64,000 nt of DNA from Tanypteryx hageni (GCA_028673005.1 CM054116.1:33762854-33826853); one strand, 5' to 3'. Positions 48,155 through 59,863 are shown, counted from the first letter of the stretch. Numbers and translations: made by a program. Notes: a model not told the origin generated them from the sequence alone.

Positions 48155-48842
48155 CTGATGTGGCAACCACATGACTTTCTCCATACCTGTATTGTTTCTA
48201 AAGAGTCCAAATAGGTTACATAATAAAAATAATTTATAGAAATGGGAGAGAAGAGAAATAAATTCAAACCGTAGCCTTCTGATACTAAATACCTATAGCC
48301 ACAAAGGTCCAACAATTAAAAATATAAAAAGGAGCGTTATTAAGACGTAACTAAGCGTCAATTGTTGACAATAGTCGTCGGGAGGTGGCGTGGTGGTGGC
48401 AGCTAAAATATTTAGTTTTAAGATCTCTTAAACGCATTATATGGGAAATTGTTTCAAACAAAGGTTGTAGAAAATTAAATTTCCTACAACTTTTATTCAG
48501 TACGTTTTTACATTTATCAAATATTAAAGAAAATATTTTAAAATAACGGATAAGTGACAATAGTAAACACCCACTTCCGGTTGACCGATTTTTACCAAAA
48601 ACTAATCAGTTCTTGTGACTTTAATAAAAATGTTAAATATAAAATATCGCGATGACCTGATTAATAGTTTTTGAGTTAGAGCACCCGCAAAAAAGCTATC
48701 ACATACATACACACAGACATCATCGAGAAAATGGTCAAAAGGTGTTCATGGGACCTCAAAACGTGTATTTCCGTTGTAATCTCGAAGTCGATTTTTTTCA
48801 TGAAAAAAATACTTTCCCCTATACAACGCATGGAGAAAGTAA
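48155..48842 (+). repeat. repeat A, near full-length copy
   Basis: Starts 'actgatgtggcaaccacatgactttctccatac', ends 'caacgcatggagaaagt'. About 690 bp, no coding. Confidence 0.9.
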
Positions 48843-49098
48843 CAAACGGCAGTAGCACAAAAATCTACACTTACTTTAAAGCTCTCTATCGCTTGCGGAT
48901 TTGCCGCATTTCTACTTTAAACAAGTGCGCAGACAGACATACGCCAAAGTGAAATTATAAGGGAGTTATTTAAAAAAACGCTCTAAAAAGTACTGAAAAC
49001 GAATTGGCATAGGAAGTATTCGAAAATTGTAAAAGGTTGAATGTCTTATTTTACGTGTTTTATTATTCCTGCTCGTGTAATGTGCATAAATAAAATTT

Positions 49099-49411
49099 GG
49101 GGTGGAGTGGTTAGAGCGTTGGCCTCTCACGCAGCGGTCCCAGGTTCGAATCCGACGGAGGTCGGATTTCTCAAAGTGAGATCGTCCCGTTCCGTACTTG
49201 CGTGATTTCCTGAGACCACACAAGTCAGCACTCCATCCTTCGGAAGGGACGTTAAGCGTTTGACCGCCTTGGTGCTCTTCGTAAAGAGTAGGCCAATGCC
49301 GGCACCGGGTTTCCTTCCTTCCTTGCGTGTGTATGTTCGGTGTGGAAGGAGTAATGGCTATAATAATCCAAGAGTTTGATTAGCTAGAAATTCCATAAAA
49401 AAAAACAAACA
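49099..49411 (+). mobile_element. tRNA-derived SINE, full length
   Basis: 313 bp flanked by a 13-bp duplication ATAAATAAAATTT (49086-49098 and 49412-49424). The head has polymerase III box A (GGAGTGGTTAGAGCGTTGG) and box B (GGTTCGAATCC), then a unique body and an A-rich tail. Known: such elements are copied by LINE enzymes. A truncated relative is at 11862-11996. Confidence 0.92.
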
Positions 49412-49667
49412 ATAAATAAAATTTCTGCTGCGTAAATATTAAATCGATTTGGGCAAAAATCCGGTTTCGACGGCATACATTCGGAAGCTAGAAGCGCGAC
49501 GCGATGGAAATACGCCTGCTTTGTCGTCATGGATTTCCAAAATCAATTGTCCTCGTGATCAGCGGACTGGATTATAAAAATGGCAAACAAATCACGCCGC
49601 GTTGATGGCAATCAATGACGAAAAGTGAAAGACCCAAAGGGTGCATGCGCAAAACTACAAAAAAAGA

Positions 49668-50535
49668 TAAACTGATGTGGGCAACACATCACTTTCTCCA
49701 TATTTATATGGCAACTTACATGTTGTTAGCTCTGGGATCGTTGTCAATATTTACTTCCGGTTGACAATTAAGAAAAGAAAAAGGAGCGTTACTAAGACGT
49801 AACTAAGCGTAAATTGTTAACAATAGTCTTCGGTAAGTGGCGTAGTGGTGACAGCTAAAAATATAAGATATCTCTTAAACAATGCATTATATGAAAAAAT
49901 GTGCCAAACAAAGGTTGTCGAAAATAAAATTTCCTACAACTTTTATTCCAGTACATTTTTACATTTATCAAATATTAAAGCAAACAATTCAAAATGACGG
50001 ATAAGTGACAAGAGTAAACACCCACTTCCGGTCAACCAATTTTTACCAAAAGCTAATGAGATCTTCTAACTTATAAAAATGTTAAATATAAAATTTTGCT
50101 TTCATCTGATTAATTGTTTTTGAGTTAGAGCGCTCACAAAAATCTATCACATATAAACAGACAGACAGACACACTTTCTCCATATACGAAGTACAGAGCA
50201 AGTATTGTTTTCATGAAAAAATCGAATTCGAGATTTCAACGGAAATACACACACACAGACATCATCGATAAAATGGTCAAAACGTGTTCAGGGGACCTCA
50301 AAACGTCTATTTCCGTTGAAATCTCGAAGTCGATTTTTTTCATGAATACAATACTATACTACTATACTCTATACTACGTAAAATTTCGCGAAGACATGAT
50401 TAATAGTTTTGAGTTAGAGCACCCACAAAAAGCTATCACACACACATCATCAAAATGTGTTCCGGGGACCTCAAAAAGTGCATTTCCGTTGAAAACTTAG
50501 TCGATTTTTTTCAGGAAAACAATACTTTCCCCTAT
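49668..50535 (+). repeat. repeat A mosaic, interrupted by the LINE
   Basis: Three to four rearranged pieces of repeat A. One short piece (about 50170-50240) is inverted. The last piece stops at 'actttcccctat' exactly where the LINE begins; its missing end ('actacgtatggagaaagt') appears on the far side of the LINE at 58241. Confidence 0.85.
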
Positions 50536-51320
50536 AATAATAATAATAATAATATTTTTATTAATCCAAGGATCATACAATATGATATAGGACAAGTCAA
50601 AAGTGCACAAATATATTACAATTAGATCCAGGGACTAGACAAGCTAGTATAGGGCAAATCAAATTATTAAGACAAATAAAATATACACTAGATACAAAAA
50701 GAGAACAATATTAAGATGATAGGAACTCATCTACAGTATAAAAGCAGTTTACAGTAAAAAATTCTTTTAATTTAATTTTAAATGAACTGTGATTACTGAT
50801 ATTTTTTATTTTTATTGGGAGTTTATTAAATAACTTTGAACCTGCGTATGCAGGGCTACCAGTCACAAGATTTAATTCATGAGCATTAATTCTAAAGTCA
50901 CACATTCCTCGGGTGTTGTAGTTATGTTGGTCCCTATTAAGCTGTAGTTGTAGCAAGTCAGAATTTGCAACTACCAACAGTATTGTTTTATACATATATA
51001 TCGAAGGTAAAGTCATCAGTTTTAGATTTTTGAAGTGGGTCCTACAACTGGAGTATTTGTTGACCTGTACCAGAATCCTTATAGCCCACTTCTGTAATTT
51101 GAACAAACGTGTTATGTGCGGGGAATGTCCCCAAGCAACAATACCGTACTTAATTCTACTGTAGATGAAGGCATAGTAGACTGACAAAGCAGTTTTGAGA
51201 TTAATCAACTTCATTAGCCTTCTTAGTAAGTAGCAGCCAGATGCAACCTTAGTGCACAGTGAATCAATATGAGTTACCCAGTTCAGTGATTCATGAATGT
51301 GTACTCCAAGGAATTTAACA

Positions 51321-51882
51321 GCAGAGGAGGAGGGCAAGACTGATTGATCAATATGTGAAACTGCTGGCGTTAGAATCTTTCTTTGATAGGGGTGAAATTG
51401 AATCAAGGATGATTTACTTAGATTGAGAATAACATTGTTAGATTTACACCAGTTAACCATCTCATTAATTTCAAGCTGAGCTTCATGGGTAACATCAAAC
51501 TGATTTGATAGTAAATGGTTGGTGTCATCAGCATACATATACAGTTCACCATGATTAAATCTAGTAGGAAGGTCGTTGATGTACAGCAAAAAGAGCAGAG
51601 GGCAGAGGAGGAGGGCAAGACTGATTGATCAATATGTAAAACTGCTGGCGTTAGAATCTTTCTTTGATAGGGGTGAAATTGAATCAAGGATGATTTACTT
51701 AGATTGAGAATAACATTGTTAGATTTACACCAGTTAACCATCTCATTAATTTCAAGCTGAGCTTCATGGGTAACATCAAACTGATTTGATAGTAAATGGT
51801 TGGTGTCATCAGCATACATATACAGTTCACCATGATTAAATCTAGTAGGAAGGTCGTTGATGTACAGCAAAAAGAGCAGAGG
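51321..51882 (-). repeat. 281-bp tandem duplication in the LINE reverse transcriptase
   Basis: 51321-51601 and 51602-51882 are nearly identical. 281 is not a multiple of three, so the duplication shifts the frame and puts the YADD region in a second, non-coding frame. Confidence 0.9.
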
Positions 51883-52249
51883 GCCTAGGGTGGATCCTTG
51901 TGGCACTCCTCTGGTCATCTTAAGATACTCAGAATGGTATATTTGACCTTCTGCAATCACTCTTACTGATTGCTTTCTATTAGTAAGAAAGCTTTTTATC
52001 CATTCATTAGCAGTCCCCGAGATACCATAAAGGGCAAGTTTTTTTTAAAAGAATGCAGTGATCAACTGAGTCAAAAGCCTTTTTAAAGTCATAGAAAATG
52101 CCTATAGTGTTCATGTGCTTATCTAGGCTGTGTAAGGTTGAATTGAGAAATTTATAGATTGCCATTTCAGTTGATTTCCCTTTCAAAAATCCATATTGAT
52201 CAGGGGACAATACATTAAACTTAAGCAAGAAAGATCTAATTCTATTGTA

Positions 52250-52610
52250 CAGTCATTTGTAAAAGTCTGTGGGCAAGCTCGGTCGCGCCGCTCACGGCCA
52301 AACAGTGAAGTTAAAATATATGTTGGCACTACGTGATTCGCAGCGAGAGAGGGGAAGGGTGGTGTGGGATATATGTTTTGGAAGTTCGAGCGAATGAGGG
52401 GAAACAAGAAATGGCGGTAGAATTGCAGGCTACCGGGGTCGAATTGAGACCGCACCTCGCCCCTGAGGAAAGGTCTCGAATTTGAGACCCAAAGACGGAA
52501 AAGTGTTTTCCATGCTCATGCCACTCCTGATTACGACTCAGCCCAAATCCTCGAGGATATTCCACGTCTGAAATGGTTCACCAAAGGATATGGCTTTCCA
52601 TTTCCGCTGG
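52250..52610. repeat. left inverted repeat of the Tc1-like element
   Basis: Reverse complement of about 55135-55492; includes an 'aggtctcgaatttgagacc' short palindrome at 52470-52490. Confidence 0.88.
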
Positions 52611-53531
52611 ACTAACACTGGCTGGGTTACCGTGATCGCTAGGGACTTGAACCGACAACGGAGTAAAGGATGTGGACGCGTGCGTTAATACAAAATTTTT
52701 AATTTAAATTTTCGCTTATTTCATGGAATTGAGGTTGTATTTTTAGAGTTATTTTTTAATGAAAACCGAAAAGATGATTTTATACTGCAGAATATTGTAA
52801 GTTTTAATAACAATAGATATAGTAATATCTGTTATTCGAATAAGTACTCCAGATTACTGGAAGCAAACATTAAATCGACTTTGGCACTAGAAATATATAA
52901 TAGACGAAAATTGTAGTATATTTTGTTGCATTATTAAAATTATGTTTCACTTAATCAAATTTTTACCATTGCCAGAGAACGATGAGAAGTTCTTCTTTTC
53001 AACAAATACATTAAATAGAATAGAATTATTTTATAAGCAAAATGCATTTCCATTGCGTTTTTTATCAGTTTTTTAAATGTCCTAAATTAGTGCATATCGG
53101 AAGAATACGAAGAATTCGGCATTGTAACAAATTTGCTACCAATCTTTCACTAATACCAAAAATCCTCTCCCTCGAGGATTCATGAAGATATTACGTTTTT
53201 TAAAAATTTGTCGCTCGGATTTTTGAATTTGGAATCAGTCGCTACGCAAATAGCGCATAGCAATATAATTTATAAAGCAAAATTATAACATAGCAAGGAA
53301 AGTCTTCTGTCAATTCATCTCAGGTATAAAAGAGAAAAAAAATAATTAGTGAAAAGTGTAACAACTAGCCCCGGTCTCCCCTGTGCATAAGGAAAATGTC
53401 ATTTTTAGCGGGTATTTAGATAAATAAAATACATAGAAATGTTAACAAGTTTAATATTCTGTGATATCTCCATGAACTTCCATTGCGCTACGTAGTCACC
53501 GTCCCATGGGCCCCACTACATTTTGGAATAT

Positions 53532-54606
53532 TTACGGACACCGCCCAAGAGAAGTCCATATCTCCCTGATTTGTTCTTCCAGAGATTCAGGAGTGCGCTC
53601 GTATTCTGCGAACCACTCCTGAACAACGATGCCCCATAGGTTTTCAATCGGGTTATAATATGAAGAACGCGCAGGCCAGGGAAGAATTCGTATTTCGGGA
53701 CGATTATTTTAAAAATCCCTTGTAATGCGTGCCGTATGTATCGGGCTATTGTCCTGAGTAAATACGACTTCCTCGCCTTCAGAGACGATTTCCTTCGCAT
53801 AAGGCAGGAGGTGCTCGCGAAGAATATCACTGTAAATTCTTGCCGTCATTCTAGGCGGGATTCTCACCAAAGGACCGGGTCCAGCTGCAGTCATCGCAAC
53901 CCAAAAACCTACAATTAGGTGCCCTGACTTTTCAGTGCGAACCATATTTTGCGGCTCGTACCTGAAAACACATTTCAGGAAAACTTTCTTTCATATCAAA
54001 AATTTCTGGTGATAATATTTACAGATTTACAGCAGAGCACAAAATCTTGCGAGAAGTAAAATAAAATAATTAAAAAAATTGTGATGCAAACCTTGTTTCT
54101 CGGTGACGCCGCAACTGTATCCTGCCATCCTCATCACTCCGAAATTATTTTTCATCGGCAAATGTGACGAGATCCCAGAAGGCCTGGCCCTTTTCCGCAT
54201 ATGTTTCCACAAAGAATAAGCGGGATGTCTTATGTCCTGCTGTAAGCTGTGGCTTATGGTGGCACAGTCCAGCCTCAAGCGCTCTAGCCCTATAGATCCA
54301 ATAGCTGCATCCATAACCGAAATCTCGTTGCACCGAAGCCAATCCACGCCTTGTGAGAGGATGCTCTGCTACATGCTGCCGAATCTCCAAATCTTGATCT
54401 TCAGTCGTGAATCTGGGCCGGACCGTTCGCGGATTATTTTTTAGATCACGGTCCCCATCGTTGCTACGTTTGACCCATCTGTACACGCAATTTCGGTGCA
54501 CATCGAACTGCTTTGCTAATTCGGCGACCGAATGTTCAGCAGCCACCAGCCCCACAATCTCTCCTCTGACCGCAGGCGAAGTCTCAGCAAACGGAGCTCG
54601 ATCCAT
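53532..54606 (-). pseudogene. Tc1-like (DD35E) transposase with one intron, two nonsense codons
   Basis: Exon 1 is 54092-54606, exon 2 53532-53961; the 130-bp intron (53962-54091) has GT...TTTTCAG borders. Joined, the length is 945 bp, 314 codons plus stop, in one frame. N-terminus: HTH segment AELAKQFDVHRNCVYRWVKR and NPRTVRPR linker, then a second HTH region. Catalytic residues: FADEK (first Asp), TQDNSPIH (second), and YYNPIENLWG (Glu); the last two are 35 residues apart. Two TAA codons break it, after FADEK and after ITRDF. The splice is inferred from consensus borders and from the restored TRYEPQNM segment. A start at MDRAPFAE is chosen; the frame is open upstream. Confidence 0.82.
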
Positions 54607-55134
54607 TTCCAATGCCCGATGAATGCTAATTGCGAGTGTATAACTAGGGGCGAATTGGAAGTGGGAAACGGACCAGAAAAAAGCCCGCCTCTGGCTCATT
54701 TCGGTACTACTCAGGCTACCAACCTATTGGCCAAGGCAGCACCACAGGTTCACAGACCATCGGCCGACCGGAACTTTGTCCAATGCCCCAGCAGCCCGAT
54801 CCACCCGTTTACAAACCTACTTGACAAAAGAAGTTAAAAACTGAGCAAAACGGCAGGTCTACTAAACCGTTAATACTAAACCAAAATAGTAATAATTTGT
54901 TATAATAAAAACATATTTAAACGTATTAGAGAATTTAATAGCTTTCATTTTCACGAGTTTTCCAACTCATTCTTTCCACATACAATCCGTGAGTTACACA
55001 AATTAAAGTTAAATTGAAGGATTAATATAATTCTTAATTTGACGTTACGCGGCTGGATGCTAAAGAAGCCCTTGGTAAATTTCATTAACCTCATTTCTCG
55101 TAATCCTCTTCCTTCACTTTCCTCTCCATTCCAA

Positions 55135-55492
55135 ACACTCTTGGTATATCGGCGAAAATAGAAAACCAATTCCTTGGTGAACCATATCAGAGACGTGGAG
55201 GATTTGCGCTGAATCGCTGACATGAGCATGGAAAACGCTTTTCCGTCTTTGGGTCTCAATTTCGAGACCTTTCCTCAGGGGCGAGGTGCGGTCTCAATTC
55301 GACCCCGGTAGCCTGCAATTCTACCGCCATTTCTTGTTTCCCCTCATTCGCTCGAACTTCCAAAACATATATCCCACACCACCCTTCCCCTCTCTCGCTG
55401 CGAATCACGTAGTGCCAACATATATTTTAACTTCACTGTTTGGCCGTGAGCGGCGCGACCGAGCTTGCCCACAGACTTTGAACAAATGACTG
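55135..55492. repeat. right inverted repeat of the Tc1-like element
   Basis: Partner of 52250-52610. The inner ~90 bp have diverged more than the outer 265 bp. Confidence 0.88.
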
Positions 55493-56597
55493 TACATAAC
55501 TAGTTCAAAAATTTTGGAAAAAACCGATAGAACTGAAATTGGCCTATAATTTGCGACATCAGTTGGATCACCACCCTTCCAGACTGGTAGGACTTTAGCA
55601 GTTTTTAACAAGTGAGGAAATACTCCTGAGTATAGTGATGCATTCACCATATGGGTAATAGGTCGGACTATACAAGATGAGACCTCTCCCCTAATTAAGG
55701 AGCTGGGGATATCATCATAGCCAGATGAGTGTTTAGCACTAACCTTACTAATTATGGCTGCGATTTCATTTTCATCTGTTGGTTGAAGAAAGATGGTATT
55801 ATGGTACACACGCTCGATGCATTGAGCCTTGTTCCTGGTTTTTTGGGTGTTCATGAGGGTATTAGTTATAGCATTAAGAAAATGATTATTCAAAATATTA
55901 GCAACAGAGAAAGGGTCTGATATTGTTTCCCCTGTGTTTTGTAAAATATTAATACTTGGGTATTGAATTTTACTTGACACAGACTGTTTAATTATATGCC
56001 AAGCAGCTTTAGTTTGATTAATATGTCATCTGATATAGTTGACATTACTATTTCTTTTAGCTTCAGCAATCCTTTTGGAATAGTGATTCTTACGGGAACG
56101 ATAATAATTATGATAATCAGCTGAACAATGGAACTTTAAGTCACTATGTAGTTGTTTCAATTGTACTGACAGATATTTAATTTCAGGGGTTATCCAACAA
56201 TTCTTTTTAGTACTCCTCATCCTTTTAACAGTACGTAGGGGATAGCACAAGTTAAAATAATCTAAGAAGGTATTAATGAAATTTTCAAACTTCCCCTCTA
56301 CTTTCTCAGCTTGATATACACCTACCCACAACTCATGTTGAAGGAGTTGAATAAATTTATTTCTAGCTGAATATGTGAAGGAACGTTTTCTCACATAGGC
56401 AGCAACAGAGGAGGTGTTTCTTTCATTTGAAAGGAGGGTTCCTACTTGGGCATAATGATCAGACAATTGTGTATGTATCACAGAACTATCTAAGACCGAC
56501 AAATTGGAGAATATATTGTCGATTGTGGAGGCTGAATTATTACTTATCCTTGTGTACTCAAAAATAGTCTGTACCAAGTTATAACCCTTAAAAGTGT

Positions 56598-56740
56598 CAA
56601 GTTGCAGGCTTTTAGCATTGCTATTCTTGCTTAGATCCACATTAAAGTCACCACAGACAATAATATTATCATACTTACATACATTGCTATTCTTGCTTAG
56701 ATCCACATTAAAATCACCACAGACAATAATATTATCATAC
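56598..56740 (-). repeat. 66-bp in-frame tandem duplication in the LINE endonuclease
   Basis: The block containing YDNIIVCGDFNVDLSKNSN occurs twice back to back; 66 bp = 22 codons, so the frame is kept. GDFN is a metal/catalytic motif of AP-type endonucleases. Confidence 0.9.
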
Positions 56741-57213
56741 TTACATACAATAGAGTCAAGAATACATACCAGATTGTTAATAAAAATAGAAAAGTCACCA
56801 TTAGGTGATCTATAAACACAAACAATGGCAACCTTACGATCACCTATAGAAGTCACAGTACCACAGCATTCTAAAATAATATCACTACAGAGATTTCCCG
56901 CAATTTTAAGCTCACCAATTTTTGTACCCTCTTTGATGAAGATCAACACACCACCATTTTTGGCACTAGACCTGCAATAGGCACTTGCAGTACAATAGCC
57001 TGGAATTTTAATACTAGGCAGTTCCAACTCATTCAACCAGTGCTCAGATAGGCATATAACATGGGGGTCTAGAGATCCCAACACCAGTTCAAGTTCATCA
57101 AGTTTGTGTCTTAGACATTGTATATTCAAATGAAAAATTTTTAGTTTACTAATAGCTTCAGATTTGGTAGGCAATGCAATCTTGTTATCACTAGAAACCA
57201 GCCGAGAGTTTAG

Positions 57214-58203
57214 TCAAAAGTACTTACCATTCAAGTTTCCAGCCTTAGATCTAGTAGTTACAACTGTTATTTTGTTAACAGCGCCTTCACCGTTGATTAC
57301 ACTACTCTCGACACTTACACTACTCTCGACACTTTTAGGTTTAATAAATTTATTCACTATTACACCTTGAGGCCACAGTGAGGAATTTTTTAGTTTATTA
57401 AAATCAGCATAATCAATACCAATTTTAAAAGCTCCATTTACACTTTTTCCTTCAATTTTTTCGCAAGATTCACATATGACATTAAAATTACTTTTAACAT
57501 GATTAGGTACGTCATCAGAGGTGGACTCCTTGTCCAAGCGTCCTATATATACAGAAACAATACGTTTGGCTGCACGAAGACCTGTTGATTTTAGTTTATC
57601 TACTTCCCCATTAACAATAGTGAAGAAATTTCGTCTCTTCTTCTTGGCTTTAACGACAACAAACCCATCATCATCGTCAGAAATTACGGTGCTACACTGC
57701 TGGTCTAAAGGTAAGCCATTTATTATAGTGGACTTCTTCATTAACTCTGGACGCAATATTACGGGCGATTCCGAAGAATCATTCACTTTTGTGCTGTTGT
57801 TATGCTCCCGTTTGGAATGTAAGCCGGGATTTGTTGTACTAGGATTATCACAATTATAATCACGGTCGTTTAAACTCGATTCAGTTGTCACCTTAGCACA
57901 GCTCACAGTATTTTTGGGTTGTTTGTTGAAGTCAATATTTGATTTTAATCCACAGATTTCAGCTTTTAAATACGCAATATCAGCTGCCATTTTGGCAAGG
58001 ACGTTTCCGTCAGAAGATCTACACGATAAACATTTCCAAAAAAGGCAATCTGTGTCTGCGAGTGTTTTCAAACATAACTCGTTCAAGCCAGTACATTTAT
58101 AATGATAAAAACTTTTACAAATTTCGCAGGGGAAGACTTTTTCCGAGGTAACTAAAGGTTTTTTGCATGCGTTGCACTCAATGTCAACTACACTCGGCGC
58201 CAT
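57214..58203 (-). CDS. LINE ORF1 protein with PHD finger
   Basis: About 329 residues from the ATG at 58201-58203 (MAPSVVD); frame is open upstream but this Met is next to the PHD start. Residues about 9-55 hold a Cys4-His-Cys3 PHD-type zinc finger (CNACKKP, CEICKSFYHYKCTGL, FWKCLSC). A short coiled-coil-like stretch follows (about 62-80, AADIAYLKAEICGLKSNI). The middle is Ser/Asn-rich; the C-terminal third (RIVSVYIGRLDKESTSDDV, then a CEKIEG segment) looks like the conserved end of CR1-type ORF1 proteins. Known: such proteins bind the LINE RNA. It ends 39 bp before ORF2. Intact frame, although the element as a whole is dead. Confidence 0.85.
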   Translation of the reverse strand: MAPSVVDIECNACKKPLVTSEKVFPCEICKSFYHYKCTGLNELCLKTLADTDCLFWKCLSCRSSDGNVLAKMAADIAYLKAEICGLKSNIDFNKQPKNTVSCAKVTTESSLNDRDYNCDNPSTTNPGLHSKREHNNSTKVNDSSESPVILRPELMKKSTIINGLPLDQQCSTVISDDDDGFVVVKAKKKRRNFFTIVNGEVDKLKSTGLRAAKRIVSVYIGRLDKESTSDDVPNHVKSNFNVICESCEKIEGKSVNGAFKIGIDYADFNKLKNSSLWPQGVIVNKFIKPKSVESSVSVESSVINGEGAVNKITVVTTRSKAGNLNGKYF

Positions 58204-58240
58204 GTTGAATATATATACTACTACTACTATATATATATAT

Positions 58241-58262
58241 ACTACGTATGGAGAAAGTAAAA
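58241..58262 (+). repeat. repeat A right end, separated by the LINE
   Basis: 'actacgtatggagaaagtaaaaa' completes the repeat A end that stops at 50535. Confidence 0.8.
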
Positions 58263-58324
58263 ATGCTTCCACCCCTTGCTTTAGCATGGATATCTTACTT
58301 GTTCCTGTTTGTTTTGTGATTTTC

Positions 58325-58770
58325 AACTATATCCGTCAATTAGAACTTCCACATTACATAATTACTTAATAAACTTATACTCGTATCTCGTTAAATGGCA
58401 TCCGTCAAGCAACAATGAAATATCAAACTTTTATCCTAGCTCTTATATGATCTGTAAGGTATAAATTTAAAAAATTTCGTATAGAGAACAACATTTACTA
58501 CAAAGTGGTCTAAAGATCACTTAATTACAACTTATAGTTTTGGAGATAAAAATTCGAGAATATCCCGAGCAAAACATCGCATATTTTGTTTACATCGATC
58601 GCTAAGACGGTTCTCTCAAATCATATATGATCTGCGAGGGATAGATTACAAAATTTATTTGGATCTAGAACAACATTTACTACAAGATAGTCCCTGAGAC
58701 TATAGTTTCGGGGATAAAAAATCGAGAATCACCTAATCTTTCGATACCGCTCCATACGTATTTCCCATTA
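58325..58770 (+). repeat. dispersed repeat B, copy 2
   Basis: Direct relative of 12170-12670, with the same double sub-unit organisation. Confidence 0.75.
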
Positions 58771-59029
58771 AGAACGCCTTTGTATCTCTGTGTATTTCAT
58801 TTAAACTTTTATATTTTTACTTTTCCATCTTGTTGAAAATTTTGTGGGCGGCAGGAGGTGCTTTCAAAATGTTCAAATTAAAATTCTCAGCAAATATTAT
58901 ACATACATAGTTAAATTTTTCATTTAATTATTTAATAAACTACTTTATGTCGTATAATTATATTACTAAACTTATAAAGATTTTTAAGATTAAAATTAAA
59001 AATAAACATTAATAAATAAAAAGCTCTTT

Positions 59030-59400
59030 TTACTTTCTCCATATACGAAGTATAGAGAAAGTAGGCATTGTTTTTTTCGAAAAAAAATCGAATTCGACAT
59101 TTCAACCGAAATATGTTTTAAGGTCCTCTGAACACGTTTTGACATTTTTCTCAATGATGTCTCTGGGTGTGTCTGTGTGCGTGCTTTCTGTGACCAGAAT
59201 TTTGTGGGCGCTCTAATTCAAAAACTAATAATCCGATCAGTATAAAATTTCATGTTCAGCATTTGTATTAGAAAGTCAAGAATTGTTTAGATTTTAGCTA
59301 AAACCGGTCTACCGAAAGTGGATGTATATTCTAGTAATTTTTCCATTTGTGTCAAATACCTACTGTAATTCTTCATTATTCATAATCATATTTAATATCC
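59030..59400 (-). repeat. repeat A, partial copy, minus orientation
   Basis: Starts with the palindromic end 'actttctccatatacgaagtatagagaaagt' type sequence, then the 'tgtgtctgtgtg' and 'aattcaaaaacta' blocks; left part missing. Confidence 0.8.
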
Positions 59401-59863
59401 CAAGTTATAGATAATTTTATAAGTTTTGTATAATTTTTTGTAGAGCCAATTGTTAAGGAGATATTTCAGTTCAATATTGACAGCGATTCCAGAGCCGCCA
59501 ACTCGTAAATTACCAACTGCATATAAAGAAAGTCATGTGTTGGCCACATTAGATTTTTACTTTCACCATATAGCTATGAAGCATAGAGAAAGTATTGTTT
59601 TCATGAAAAAAGTCGAATTCGAGATTTAAACGGAAATACACGTTTTGAGGTCCCCCGAACACATTTTGATGATGTGTGTGTGTGATAGCTTTTTGTGGGT
59701 GCTCTAACTCAAAAACTATTAATCATGTCTTCGCGAAATTTTATATTTAACATTTTTATAAGTCACAAGAAGTGATTAGTTTTTGGTAAAAATCGGTCAA
59801 CCGGAAGTGGGCGTTGACAATTGTCACTTATCTGTTATTTTAAAATATATGCTTTAATATTTG

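Larger units (their letters stand above)
52250..55492 (-). mobile_element. Tc1-like transposon, 3.24 kb, ~350-bp inverted repeats
   Basis: Ends CAGTCATTTGT, flanked by TA (52248-52249, 55493-55494). Inverted repeats are highly similar for about 265 bp and more weakly for a further ~90 bp (52250-52610 against 55135-55492). The transposase lies in the middle. Removing the element with one TA gives back a continuous reverse-transcriptase frame of the host LINE (..FELVMY / NRIRSFLL..). Large for a Tc1 family member, which is usually 1-2 kb. Confidence 0.9.
50711..57174 (-). pseudogene. LINE ORF2: endonuclease-reverse transcriptase, multiply broken
   Basis: The endonuclease domain (57174-56290) starts KIFHLNIQCLRHKLDEL and includes ICLSEHWL, a GDFNVDL segment that is present twice in tandem, and LSDHYAQVG near the end. 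The reverse transcriptase has NYRPISVLSVFSKIFE, DQYGFLKGKSTEMA, IFYDFKKAFDSVDH, RGVPQGSTLGPLLF and YMYADDTN. The C-terminus has HNYNTRGM and PAYAGSKLFNKLP. Breaks: a TGA at about 56023, a Tc1-like transposon at 52250-55492 (frame restored if removed with one TA), a frameshift in a homopolymer near 52040, and a 281-bp tandem duplication (51321-51882) covering the YADD box. Confidence 0.9.
50534..58232 (-). mobile_element. CR1-like non-LTR retrotransposon, interrupted, inactive
   Basis: Minus-strand LINE of about 4.45 kb, plus a 3243-bp Tc1-like insertion. Order: short 5' leader, ORF1 with a PHD finger, ORF2 with AP-endonuclease and reverse transcriptase, ~177-bp 3' UTR, and an (ATT)n-type tail (50536-50560). 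It sits inside repeat A with TATA-like ambiguity at the junction. Two ORFs with a PHD-type ORF1 and the RGVPQGS.LGPLLFLLYIND and YADD motifs fit the CR1/Jockey group. Confidence 0.88.

Noticed and set aside
48676..48858. Recurring short proteins in repeat A copies (for example 14758-14940, 48676-48858, 63220-63507)
   Set aside because: Similar because the DNA repeat is similar; each is short, broken differently, and shows no sign of coding constraint.
52641..52665. Possible tRNA-like B box in 'gggacttgaaccgac'
   Set aside because: No box A at the right distance and no cloverleaf; it lies next to the inverted repeat of the Tc1-like element.
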